A stretch of 64,000 bases of DNA from Haemonchus contortus. Its lineage: Eukaryota; Nematoda; Chromadorea; Rhabditida; Trichostrongylidae. Both the position numbers and the translations under genes were made by a program. Position 1 is the first letter of the stretch, and every line of letters begins with the position of its first letter. The DNA is taken from assembly GCA_000469685.2 (NCBI GenBank), contig LS997564.1, positions 26,588,459 to 26,652,458 of the forward strand, in the 5' to 3' direction. Below, piece after piece: positions 51,470 through 63,715 of the stretch. The notes under the pieces are model-generated. The model saw only the letters and a program-made list of their open reading frames with translations, had not been told where the DNA came from and made no database searches.

Positions 51470-51895
51470 CTTTTTTTTATAAAGCAGTAACTTGGTGGGG
51501 GGCTTAACATTCACCCAAAACTGGATGGAAGCGGCAAACTGCGCGGCGAAATTCGTAGTGATTTAAGCTCATCATTGGGGCACAAATTTGAAGTGTAGTA
51601 TATAATTAGCATCAACTGACCCTACTTATACAGTCTGCTTCAAACCTGTGCCCCAATGATGGGCGGCGGATTCGTTCAAGTCACCACGAATTTCGCGGTT
51701 TGCCGTGTTCATCCAGTTTTGGGTGAATGTACTCATACCCATTTTTTGTGTCGGTATGTCTGCCTTTCCGTGCACAAAACGTAATGATTAGATAAAGGTA
51801 GTGATATGGAGAAACAAGCTCTTTCTTGCATTCACTGCCCATATATGAGACAACCAGTTGGGTAGCCCTGCTCACGCCGGGCATTATTCCTTACT
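51470..51895 (+). mobile_element. Helitron-like element interrupted by a foldback insertion
   Basis: Left part: TATAAAGCAGTAACTTGGTG. Right part, after the insertion: GTGTCGGTATGTCTGCC, then GTAGTGATATGGAGAAAC and GCCGGGCATTATTCC. Joined across 51507-51730 these align with the uninterrupted element at 58770-59020, which has the same blocks adjacent. Confidence 0.45.
51507..51730. mobile_element. Foldback/MITE with long terminal inverted repeats, nested
   Basis: ACATTCACCCAAAACTGGAT at the left is the exact reverse complement of the right end. Weaker complementarity continues through GCGGCAAACTGCGCGG-type and CATCATTGGGGCACA/TGTGCCCCAATGATG blocks, so nearly the whole 224 bp can fold back. 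A diverged copy lies at 60345-60550. Confidence 0.75.
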
Positions 51896-51930
51896 TTTAC
51901 AAAGTAGTTAGAAAATGTATTTAGGGGGGA

Positions 51931-52181
51931 GGGAGAGCTAGCCGACCTTGCCTGGGCTTAGTAACGGTTCTAGGCGGAAGGGTAGGTTTTTTACTTAGGC
52001 CTGAGGAGGGGAGGAGCGCCGTGGTCGGGAATTACCGTGCAAAAAACTAGGATGAAGTATGAGTTGAATATTCAGTTGACTCAGCTTACCCGGTGCTCCT
52101 CCCCTCCTGAAGCTTCGGTGAACATTATATTCTTCTACCAAGAACCGTCTCTAAGCACAGGTAAGGTCAGCTAGCTCTCCC
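51931..52181. mobile_element. Foldback element with about 40-bp terminal inverted repeats
   Basis: The left end GGGAGAGCTAGCCGACCTTG and right end AGGTCAGCTAGCTCTCCC are complementary with few mismatches. The pairing continues to CGGTTCT/AGAACCG. Inner arms CTGAGGAGGGGAGGAGC (52001-52017) and GCTCCTCCCCTCCTGA (52095-52110) also pair. No coding content. Confidence 0.65.
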
Positions 52182-53169
52182 TCTGCGCTCTAGCCTGCTA
52201 GAAGAGGATTTAAATGAGTTCGGCTAGAAGAGAATCAGTTGGGATATCGAGTTATCCGCATAAGTGGATCGTTACGCAGCAAAGCACGGCGACTCCTGGG
52301 AAATCAAAGATAAAAGACAGACCATTAAATGATCATACGATAACTCGTTTTACAGAATATCCAGTCACACAAAGAACTTTTCTGGCTTTGTGGTTGGTTG
52401 CTTTCTCCAGAAGTTCGTAATGAAACGTCCCTGATCTGTGCTCTCAACCCCTGCACCTTCAGGCTGATACCGCGTTAGATTCGTAGCGTTTGGGATTTCT
52501 TTTCTTATACTTCCAATCAAAGGCCTCTGAACTACTCAATGTTTTCTCATTCGAGGAGCAAGTTCACTTTTGGACAACACCCTCAATGGAGGTCTATAGA
52601 CGACAACTTAATTAAGACCTGGAACGAAATATCTGGAGCAGCTTCGCGTCATGTTGGCGATTACCTATCCTACCGACCCGGTTACAGATTCGAAGTGAAG
52701 GTCTATGTCACAGCTCTAGGTGATAAAACGGTTAATTTTATGGTGCCGCTCATGACGAAATGACTTTATTTGATCCAGTTAGAACAAATTGTCGTAATCG
52801 GACAATTGGGCTTCGGCATGGGTCGTCTATATAACCACAACAAACTTGAGAAGTAGTTTTTTATTGGTAATTAATACAACAAATCGGCGGTCTTGCTTTG
52901 AGGAAAAGGATCGCTGACGCCTACAGTTAGCGATGTAATGAGCGTAGTAGAAGCATTCAGAACAAGTTCACTTCTCCATGCTTTGAAATGGGCTCAGCTG
53001 CATTTTCCAGAGAGATATTTCAGAAAGCTTGCTTCAGTGGGTTTCCCAAATTCCATGAAAATAAGTTTAATTGCATGTTGTATCTAGTTTCAGCAGAATA
53101 AAGTGAAAATGGGGAAGAAAACGTAAAAGTTGGCGATCAGAGAAATATATGACTTCAGAAATAGCAGCA

Positions 53170-53420
53170 ACATTAGGGGTTGGACGAAAACGTGAATACA
53201 AAAGTTGTCGAAAGGCTTATTCGAACGAGCTGTCTAAATGTGTTGCCATCGCGTACAGCTAGTTACAGTAGGCTGCCTAAGTCCAACGTGCACGTCCCGG
53301 TGCGAATGCTGCAACTTCCACAGCCAGTGCAACGCCATGAGAACGCGTTCGCCTTCAGGTGTGTACGTTGGTTACGGCGATTTCGGGAACTCTAGGTCGT
53401 TTCTCGACGCAAAAGCGTCC
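53170..53420 (+). repeat. Dispersed repeat, copy 1 of 2
   Basis: It shares a diverged colinear match with 60090-60310: ACGAGCTGT with TGAATGTG-type sequence, GCGTACA, CAGTAGGCTGCCT, and GTCCCGGTGCGAATG. No inverted termini or coding domain was recognised. Confidence 0.5.
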
Positions 53421-54982
53421 CTTGTACTATCTCAGGTGTCACGGATTCATCCTAGGCTCCCAGCCCGCCGCAGTTCCTTTCATCGTAATGCGGCTCTTTC
53501 GCTTTTTATCAGAGGAGGCCCAGTTAGAGGTGGAATAGAGCTTTGCAGGAAACCTGCTGGCAATGTGCTCTACTGGATCTAGAGAATATGTTATCTCGAC
53601 GAGAAACCCCCTGGAACTGCGAATCAACCGCTGAAAAGCTAGGACTTCAGTTCCCAAACCACGCCTTCCATTTCGCTACGTTTTGTATGAAAGGCTAGAG
53701 GTGCAAAGAGGCTTTAATCAGAAGGAAAATATCATGGAGGCATTGGGGTACCAATATAACCGCTACTAAACCACCGCCCGCAAATCACTCATCGAGTTAT
53801 ACGCTTATAACAGGTATACAACAATGTAGGTGGTGATAATGTTTAGGAGAGTCAGAGGGAAACCGCACCTCAGAGTCGTGGTGGGTGCCCGTTGAGACGA
53901 AGGCACGGTGTAATCTCGATCTTGAATCGAGAGTGTTGCAGGAATCCCACCTTGATGTCGCACGAGTTCCTGCTGTGTGGGTGGTCCTGCAATCCGGGTT
54001 TGAGTCATCGTCGGCGTCCAGTTGGAGTCCTCAAGCACTCTTGTCCGTTGTTTTTATGTGCCTCGTTGTCGCCTCGTCAACATATGAAAAACCCAGAAAA
54101 AGTGGCGCGTACGAATGAAATATTTATAAATATTAAGGGAATGTACAGGGGCGCTGATTCAGGGCAGTGATGCGACAAGCAACTCGAAATTCAGTGTTCG
54201 TCGATGACATTTGCAACGTTCTGACCATACGAACCCTTAATTGGGCGACTAAAATCATTTCGCCGTTTTATTCCGAGTCAGTGTAGCCTAAAGGTCGTCC
54301 CCGCTCAAAGAGCACGAGGTATGGCATTCCTTCCGTTTAGAACTCTGGTGAAAAGGTCTGACCAGCGCTTGCGGAGGGTCCAAAGCTCGAAACTCCGGCT
54401 TCCCCCTTGCACTTGCGATGGGGAAACTTGGAGCATATTGAGAAGGTGAAGGAGAAATGTAAAAATCGAAGAAAGTGAATAAAAGAGAAATTCTCGTACA
54501 CCGAAGGAAGAAACCCCCAATTTGTCTATTGGACTCCAACCTCGACAATAATCTTCGGAGCAGTTCAGCTGAGTGGTTCAACCCCTCGAGTTGGTCTTTC
54601 TGTGTAAATAGACTATCGGCCTCGCTATTTTGGAAGTTATCTGAATATTAGTACCGATACCTTTCTAAGCCAATCAGCGAGTTCCTATCCTGGTAAGCCA
54701 TCTGGTACATACTATATGGGTATCCGATATCCCTATAAACCGCTTGCTAACTCAAATAGTTCAATGATAGTATAAAGGAGGAATGCGGTTCCATGGGTGA
54801 GAACATGTCACCTTACACCACCTCACCCTTCTTTGGCCCCCTCAAGCCATTTCTACCAGAATTCATGATAAAAGTGGTTGATAAGCTGTAGGTCGAAGTA
54901 TGACCCTTGGTTTCTCCTTATTATAGGAAAAGCGGCGTGTGCAAAGGTACGGTCACGACGAAATCGGTTGCCGAGGTTTCTG

Positions 54983-55125
54983 CGGCCTCCATATATTTGC
55001 AACATATGTGCTCCATTGTAAATGGTGCAGCCTAGACAAAGTGTGAAAACTCGTCCACCTCCAAGTACAGGGTGGACGAATTTTTGCAGCGTTATGGAGG
55101 CTGCAATGGAGCACATACATATGTA
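54983..55125. repeat. Foldback unit with central hairpin
   Basis: ATGTGCTCCATTG on the left pairs with CAATGGAGCACAT on the right, and GCCTCC with GGAGGC. The centre holds TCGTCCACC (55051-55059) and GGTGGACGA (55071-55079), a perfect 9-bp hairpin. Confidence 0.55.
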
Positions 55126-58100
55126 AAGGTTCAAGCGTTGGTCCTGACCCATGGCCATAGTCGAGAGCAGTTTTGGGCATTTTTGGCTCACTAGGAAGTC
55201 AGCTTTCAATTGCAACGATTACGCAACGACTGAAACTCGTCCAAATACCTTGTTTTTTTATTACCATGAGCCTTCTAATTTTTGTCACGCATTTTATCCA
55301 TATTCACCTTGCTTCTGATAAGCATACTACGTTCTAGTCTATGCTGTTGGACTAAAGGTGTGAAAGATTGTACGATGCCCGACGGCTTTGCGAACCTGAT
55401 AAGAAGGCTCCTGCGTCAGGTATTAAGATTAACGGGGAAATCGAATTTCAGCTGGAAAAGCAGATGCATACAGTCGAATGTGCAGTTCCCAGTTGTTTCA
55501 GTAAATCCAGTTTTACTTGGATTGTACTCGATAGTGGCTAAAAGTCGGCTGTCCGCGTTTATAAAACTTCTTCTTTCTCACATACTCGTGCCATTTCATT
55601 GCTACGTAAAGTAGTCCATTGACTTGCTCCAATTGTTAACAGTTAGTCCTTAGAGATTCAGTTATTCGAGGAGGGTCAAGGAGGGGTCAGCCTCAGGCTT
55701 TATAATTGGATAGCTTTATGGCTTCATAACGCTACCTAGTTTTTCGAAAATTCCTTCGGTTTTTTCCTGTCCTATGTAAGTACCGAGAGGAGATGAGGTA
55801 GTACTAAATGAAGTGGAGCTAAGTACACGCACGGCCTGGTGATCAAGTCTCTGGAGAGTTGGACAAGCTTTCTCTTCATTTGTGGGGGATATTGAGACCA
55901 TACTCATTTGGGGAGCGACCGAATGGAGGAACAACACTGCGTTGTATCTGAAACGGGCCAATTTTTTAGGCCTAAATCTATTCTGTTCTGCATGCAAGTC
56001 GAGAGTGTGGACGTAACACCGAACGGAGCCTACGGGAGCCAAAATTTCCTTCCTTATTTGCCATAGACCACGAGATTGTTCAACAGGCTACTACTCCTGT
56101 CGAAGTGAAAGCTACCTTGTTTTTTGTTTTGTAGTTTGTTGTTTTGTATATATGTGTATTGTTTAACCAATGTTTTATTTAATTCCAACAACCTTTTAAG
56201 GTCTTGATACATTGGCAAAGGAGAAAAATATAAGGTGTTCAAAGTATGAGAACGAACGAGAACGAAAGTCTGTAAGGAACTCGCGAAAAAGGTTTTCGTA
56301 GTTTTGGAGAAAGTTCCAGAAAAACGAAAAGCGTTCTGGGAAGATGAACATGTTTTTACTTGTTCTTATCACGCTCCATTCTACAACTCTACCAGTTTGC
56401 TCCTGTCAGCATTGCTCCCACGGCAGTACGCCTGGTCAACATTTTGAATGATGGGGAAGCCTTGTTTAGGAGGAGACTCTCGTTGATCTCGCTTTTAAGG
56501 AGATTTTGGAGTTTTCTCAGAACAATTTTCGTTTTCAGGTTAGGCTCTTCCCATCTTATCTCTTGGTATCCTTTATACTTGTAGAACTCAGTATTATTAA
56601 CTCCAAAATTGGACAGGTTCTTATCCTCACTCCTTTCTTCTTACTCATTTCTTGTCTTTACTCCAAAGTGTTTGATATATCGAGAACATTTACCTATAGA
56701 GATTATTTTTAGAACGGTCAAAATACCCACAGACCAACGAACTATGTCACACTTCCAATTCTTTGTTGTACTGAAAACAAAATACTTATTCAAAAATATA
56801 ATGTAATCCACAGATCCTTACCCAGAATATTTTTATCTGATATGATGTCTAGTTTTGAGTTTGCCTTCTTCTTGAATCAGCTCCTTATTTGGTTTTATTT
56901 TCGAGCGATTTGTAATTTGTGGTATCTGTTATTTTGAATTGTATGGACTTCTTGAGGGTTTCGAATCTTTTTTCTGAAAATTCATTTCTATCCCTAATAT
57001 TTATGTATGTGGCGATTCATTCAAGCCTTTACTTCTATCCATCTTCTATTCTACCCTACTGGTGAGCACGAAGGGAGGGTGTCCTCTAGTTTGACTTTAC
57101 TAATCAAAAACGCATGCGGAGGCTGAGCTATAGTATCGATCGTTTCCCCCTTCAGATATTTTTAAATTTGTTAATAATCGAAGTAAATTCGTTGTGCTTC
57201 TGTGAACCGTTGCTTACGGTATGCAGTTTTTCTTCAGAACGATGAGCCAGGGGCTGAAGGAAGTGGCAGGCTAGTCAAATGAAGGTGGATCCGTGACATT
57301 CACTCCACCAAATCTAAAGTCGTGGCTGCCCTAACTTTAACTGCCCTGACTTTATCCACATTGTGGAATAATGTGATCATGTGGAATGATTTATTATCCA
57401 TCCAACTGAATAACGGAGCACTAGGAAATGTGATAGCAATTGACCGAGGTGTAGAAACTTCGATCTACGCGCACAGAAAGATTCGGGATCTTATTCTGCA
57501 CATGTAATGAAGGGGAGCTTTAGGTGCTGGGTTAAGAGCAATCGACCTTCATCTGGGTACCTCGGAAACTCTTTTTCACAACCAGCCCTTTTTTCCTTCT
57601 GATCTTTCTTGAGGCCACCTCACGGTTTCAATTTTTACACACCGCAAAAGCGTGATTTAGTGTTCGAACTCCGGCTAGAGGCCAACCAAGCCTTCCATAC
57701 TTCTCTCAAAGCACTAACTTTTACCCAAGGGATTGGAGACTGGCTACCTCATGTCATTGTATCCGCCAAATATGCATTCATTACAATTCCGTTCTGAATG
57801 GATACCAAGACGGGACTGACTTACATCAAAAGTTTAGGCTTACTTTTTGATTGTTACCTATCTGTATTTCAAATGCCCCGTCTATAACCGAGATAGGCGC
57901 CAAAGAATAAGAGGAAGAACTACTGCAGAGTGTGACGTTACTTCTTTGAGCAATCTTTTCTCATGGTATAGACTGGTTCACGTTTAACGCTCATGCTGAA
58001 TCAGGCTTACTGTTGCTTATTGGTAAGCACCACATTTCACTAAACGGTTTCACAAGAGGCATGCGGGCATTTCTGGGATGCCGCGCCCTTTGCGGAATCA

Positions 58101-58769
58101 ACTCTTAGGTTACTTCTCGTAGCTTAGATCTAAAGGAGCAATAATAGAATGTGCATGTTATCGAGAGCAACGGTTCCTTCAAACATCAATGAATATTTGA
58201 ATGATCAGTGAAATCGTCGTCGCCGAACGTCATAATAATGTCTATTGTTAGGAAAAATGGTGATTACCCGTACATACTTCTATTCTGTCCATAGAACAGT
58301 ATCCCAATTAGTAGGCGGTGAAGGTGTCGATTTGTTGGCCCCAGAATGACCTTCGTTACGATCGCTTTGTAACCTCTAAATGGCGCATGAGAGGTTAAAC
58401 GCTCCTCTTAGACAGGCCATGTTTGGCGCTGAGGTCGCGACAATGTTTATCATCCGTCTCCATTACAGATGTTTCTAGTATCTTTGTCAGTCATCTGTCA
58501 TTTTGCAACTACGGTACTTCAAAATCCTGTATTTCCTATACAGCTGGAGTCGTACGGTATGTCAAAAAATGATTGAAAGCCTTGTTTTTGACCCTTTGTC
58601 TGTGGAGTTTTTTTGGATGTTTCAGTTGCTCCGTCGAAATCGGCTACCAACAAATAAGTGGTGCCACCATCTGTAGAGTGATTACTGTTTCATATTTTTT
58701 AGTCCCCTCGCAAAATATTTATATCACATAATCAATATACTATTTTATCTTGTATTTACAATTATCATC
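55126..58769. other. No supportable gene
   Basis: AT-rich sequence with open frames up to about 110 codons, including several hydrophobic plus-strand frames at 56.3-56.8 kb in different registers. None has a recognisable motif. Confidence 0.45.
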
Positions 58770-59020
58770 TCTCTTATTATAAAGCAGAAACTTGGTGTGT
58801 CGGTTTGTCGGTATGTCTGTCGGTGTGTCCGTCCGCAAACTTTATGATTACGATAAAAGCAGTGATATGGATAACCCAGCTATATTCTACATTCCTCTAC
58901 ATTTCTTCTTTCAAGTGTGGGAGGGGGGGGGGGAGAGGGACACTGCTAACTGCTTACTAAATGTAAGGAATAAGGGCCCGGCATAAATCGGGCGGAGCAA
59001 CTGGTATTCATAATAATACA
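58770..59020 (+). mobile_element. Helitron-like short element, nearly complete
   Basis: It starts TTATTATAAAGCAGAAACTT followed by repeated GTGTGTCGGTT-type boxes, contains GCAGTGATATGGATAACCC and a run of 13 G at about 58921, and ends with hairpin GCCCG-(GCATAAAT)-CGGGC at 58976-58993. The same blocks flank the nested element at 51507-51730. Confidence 0.45.
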
Positions 59021-60089
59021 AAGGTGGAATCTTCAAAAGGCCATATTTGCCGTAGCAGTGCCATGCCGTAGCTAAATTATTAAGTTTCGTAAAGGAAAAT
59101 TAGAGTCCAAGAAACTTGAAGAGCCCGCACACCCCATAAGTCATTCTCACCCGTCGACTTCCTAACAAACGAAGTGACAAGAAAGGTGCAAATAACAATA
59201 GTACGACTGGATACTATGAGAAATAACAACAAGGTAAGGAGTTCTGGATGAGAGAAACTGGTCGGTAATGCTGAGTTCAATACTGGAATATGTTTGGTTG
59301 ATTGTTGTTTCTCAATTGATTCCTTGAAGTTTTGTTTCCTTTAACCCCAACAAGGTATGATCACTGCCCTAGGCACCATAATGGCTTCAAAACGGGCTGG
59401 TGGGAAGCATTATGGTCTGAACCCTTTTCTGTGGTGACTTTTTCCTCACGGCCTAGATCCGAGGAGCAAAATCGTTTGACATGTATGTTAGCGAGGAAGT
59501 TATGCTCCACTCATCGAATTTTCCATTCATCCATTCATTTTCATCCATTAAATTCATAGAAGTTATTCATCAACAATAATAACTCTGCGAAAATGAGTTT
59601 TGGGTTAGTAAGCTCTCTGATAGTCAATCCGTTTTACCTTATGTAAATTTAGGGCTTCATTACACACCCATAAAGGTTTTGTATACCGAACACTGAATAC
59701 TTTTAACTTTCCCGACAGCGTTACTTCGCTCTCAGTGCACATCTGGACGTCATTTTCTGATGGTCGAACCGTTTTATCCGTTTTTTTTTTCGCCGTCATT
59801 CAAGAGATTCTATTTACCGACACTTCGGAAATAAACGACATCTTCACTGTGACAAGGTTTCTGTACCTCTGAGGCTTTGACTCTATGTAGCTTTCATGAC
59901 GGTTCAGTATCCAAGCGATTCTTCCCTGTTGGCTCCTTTGAAGGCACAGTCTACGATAATTTTGGATTATCTACATAGTTCTAGACGGGTTATGGAAGTG
60001 ACAGTACAAAATATTGCAGAAGTGGCGAAGAAGACGCGAAAATCGGCATACTTAGAGAAAAATGGAGCTTCAGAAAAGAAGCAAAATTA

Positions 60090-60310
60090 AGGCTGGACGA
60101 GAATGTAGTGACAGAAGTTGCGTAAAGATTTTTTGGACGAGCTGTTTGAATGTGCGCGCATTTGCGTACAACCGGCTGCAGTAAGCTGCCTGCGTGCAAG
60201 GCGTAGGTCCCGGTGCGAATGGAGCGACGGGTTTTAACACATTAAGAAGTCGTCCGCCTTGAGTGTGTACGTCTCTGTGGTTTGGGGTCTCTATCACGTC
60301 CTACCCTGGA
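60090..60310 (+). repeat. Dispersed repeat, copy 2 of 2
   Basis: It carries GACGAGCTGTTTGAATGTG, GCGTACAACCGG, CAGTAAGCTGCCTGCG and GGTCCCGGTGCGAATG, in the order of the copy at 53170. In this copy the foldback relative at 60345 follows immediately. Confidence 0.5.
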
Positions 60311-60344
60311 AGTTTTCCGACCCGGTAACGGGATATGGGTAGAT

Positions 60345-60550
60345 ACACCCAACTTTGGGTTTACGCGGTAGACTGCGCGGAGGAATTAGTGATGATTTAC
60401 ACGGCTCTGACGCCTATCACACTTGATCCACGAGTTTTAGGTCGAGACTGGATGAGTAGGGCCAGCTGACCAGCTACTTATTTTACTCTACTTCAACTTG
60501 GTGCCCCAATGATCAGAGTCGTTTGAATCACCAAGAATTTCGCCTCAGGA
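60345..60550. mobile_element. Diverged copy of the 51507-51730 foldback element
   Basis: It shares TAGACTGCGCGGAGGAATT, TAGTGATTT-type, TGCCCCAATGAT and CACCAAGAATTTCGC blocks in the same order. The terminal inverted repeats are decayed. Confidence 0.45.
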
Positions 60551-63474
60551 ATCATTCCTTTGACAGCACCGTTTTTCACGAGAGTATTTCATTTGCGAAT
60601 CAACTCCAAAATACAGTCAATACATACAATTTGGTATCCCGTGTACGTGCCATCGCCGTATTGTTCCTTCTTCTGTGGACGCAGCAACGTCGCTCGCTCG
60701 TCGGTGCAGCTCGTAAATACCGCAATTTCGTGATTCAAGGCCTCGCCTAAGTGCCAGTCCTTAGCGCCTCGTCCCGCGTCCATCCAACACAAAGAGCGAT
60801 ATCCATATTATTAATTAGTGCGTGACCTGGTATTCTCCTTTCATCCAAAATAGCTACCATCTTCAGGGACGACTATTGAAAGTATCAAAATTTGTCCTTC
60901 TATCTGTCGTTATCATCGATGGTTCCAGCTTATCATTTCTGGTGTAGTCGCCATGGTTTTGGGAGCAGATTTATGGAATAAATACCTAAGCACGTTTTGA
61001 AAACTGAAAAAACCGCTATTTGCGTCACATCGAGGGTTCGTTGAAATTGTGTTAGTACACATTATTTCTATCAGTAGAAACTGAGGGAGGACACGTTTTG
61101 TTAATGTTCTGACAGCTCTGAGATAGTTTTGAAGAGTGATGAGCTAGTAGAAGCTCATAGAGCGAGCTTAGCGAAGAGGAATCCGTCGTGCTTTTCGCCG
61201 CTGTTGACCTTAGCTATAATAAGATGTTTTTAAAAAGATCACCACGGTATATTATACTACCCTTTCGTAGGGGAGTCTCGTATTTCTCGACTTTTTTTCG
61301 ATTCCCACTTGCTTATACTCAGCTAGAACAGCTCTTCCTTCTAACTCTCAGTTATGGCTCTTTATCCTCGTTGAAGTATCACAAGTACTATGAGTAGTAA
61401 TGAGTAGTAGTTAAGTATTGTGAATGTAGTGTATACTTTGTGCTGAACGTATGCGTGAAAAATTTTCGCTTGTCTTAAACTATCGGTAGAGTTCAGGCAG
61501 ATGTTTTCTGCCGGTCAGTCCATCATGGAGTGTGCTTTTAGATAGAAACCATCTTCATCCTTCGTGCTTCTCTTCCTAGTGGAACGTGTCAGTGTAGACT
61601 TTTTGATGACCCATGACACTCCAATCATGAGAATTCTGGTTCTCACGGAGGGAAAGACTTTAGGAACACGATAAGTTTTCCCTTTCCCAGGGCAGTTCTA
61701 AGACAGCCTGTGTGTGCTAGACCCAAAAAGGAATTATGTATCAGCAACAAAACGATTCGAACCGTTGGAACAAAGAAGGAAAACCTGCCGAGAACCTATA
61801 AAACTGAGCACGCCTTTTAGTGATTGATTTTCTACCAAGTTGTGCCGGAGAAAGTGAAAACCTTTCAGTTCAACAATATCGACGAGTTCTCAATACGGCA
61901 ATTTGAACATTAGCAGCAGTGATTTCTCCTGGTCGTCCTAATGCACTTCAGAACTTGTTAGTCGGGTAACACTCTGGAACATTCTTTCTGATGTTCTTTT
62001 TTTCGGTAAATTAGTGAGCAATCGAAATTGTTCAGATCGAAAACTGATCTTTTTGTTGACAAAATATTATGTTTGTTGTTAATGGACCGCATTTCTATGT
62101 ACTTCTTAGCATTTTATTCGTGACTGGTTTGCCCTTTATACAGAAACGTTTCCTTCACTATAAAAACATCAAGCACTTTGTCTTCGCGGTGCCAGAGATC
62201 AATCTGGTGGAGAACATCTGATGAGATCTATGTACGTTCACGGAGTAATTGCTGCTACTGTTGACTATTGCACTGATTTTCCCATCGTTCCCAGTTAAAG
62301 CCCCCAGGAATTCGGAGATTTTACCTCCCAGGAGCACTCCTTTCCTCATCTCCCACTTTGCATGACCGAAGTGATTCGGGCGTTTAATAGTCAGTCATAA
62401 GTTTAGAAATTGACTCTATAATTTTAGAAAACGTTATTTGCCTCTTTCACTGGCAATCGCCTTTAACACCGATTTCGCAAAAGGCCTGCTCTACTGCAAT
62501 CGAGAAATGTCATCTACAGTAATCCAGTCATTTGGAAGTATCTTTTTTGAGAATTTTTTTAGAATAGTTCAAATTTTGCATGCCTTTCAAAAGCTGCTTC
62601 AGTAACTTCTTCGAGCAGGCCATTTGATATCCAAAAGTTACCGTGTTTAAACTGTCTAAATTTTCTTTTTAAATCTTTATTCTCGTCACCAATCACCACG
62701 GAACGATGATGTTGTTGTTTTTGGCTGCTCAATTGCTGAATTGACTGGTTCATTAGCTCCCCAGATAAGTTCTGAGAATTCTTGAAGTCAGCATTCGATA
62801 ATGATTTCCACTCTTAACAATTCGTCATGTAAGTAAGGTTTCGCCGTCAGGACGGCATGGAGGTTCCAACTGTTTCTAAAACATTTTATTGAATGGAACA
62901 ATCATTCGTAGATCGATCACAACGGTTTTAGGAGAAAACTCATATGGATGGTGCTAAACTCTGGAAATCACGATCCATAACCCATTAGATTAGCGCACCA
63001 GACATCTCCTCTCGAAGGGCAGAACACTATCGTTTCCCTTACTATACGTTTAGCCTGGGAAGTGAGTAAAAATATTTTTTCTGCTCGACCAGTTTTACGA
63101 CCGATGAGCTGAACGAGATAAATGAATTGAGAAAGTTAGGTAAGTACAAGGTAGCGAACAAAAACAAGAACTGTTTAGAACGAATTTGCTGGGTAAACAA
63201 GAAAGGTATGGCCATTTAGTGGAACCACGTTGTAACCGTACTTAATTGTACATCATTTGTAGGCAAGGGCTAAATCCGGCTAAAGAGTGTTTTGCCCAGT
63301 ATCAGCGAAGGAAAGTACTGCTTGTCATCAGATTTTTCATTGACTACCTCTCTCTTCTCAATGGTTTTATCATCTTCTACCTCACAAGTAGCTCACTTCA
63401 AATTGAATACTCATTTTTCTCTGAATCACTATGAGCGACAGTCATCTTCAGCTTTTGTTTCTACCCATTTTGCT
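60551..63474. other. No supportable gene
   Basis: Short frames only. The minus-strand frame 62753-62559 (64 codons, charged, ending EEVTEAAFERHAKFELF) is exon-like in composition but isolated. Confidence 0.45.
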
Positions 63475-63715
63475 ATGAACGGAGGCTTACAGTGGCATGT
63501 GGCACACTACCTCCCTCACCTGTGGCTTTGGGATCTAACCCCACACCAATTAAGTTCTCGTTTCTTCTAAGGACAGTTGCTAGGTACCAAAATCCTCTGG
63601 GAAATGCAAGTCCTGACTTGTACATCAGCTTATCACCGCATTCAGGCCCACGATTCTGAATGGAGGTGGAAATCTGGAGCTCATCCCAGAACGGGATTGA
63701 TAAAAAGCTTTGGTC
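63475..63715 (+). repeat. Family A SINE-like repeat, degraded head
   Basis: The head is diverged (GGCATGTGGCACACT, GGGATCTAACCCC). The body is recognisable from CCTGACTTGTACATCAGC and CCACGATTCTGAATGGAGG, and the 3' block GAGCTCATCCCAGAACGGG is followed by ATTGATAAA. Confidence 0.5.

Noticed and set aside
62559..62753. 64-codon charged minus-strand frame resembling an exon
   Set aside because: Isolated; no neighbouring exons or recognised family.
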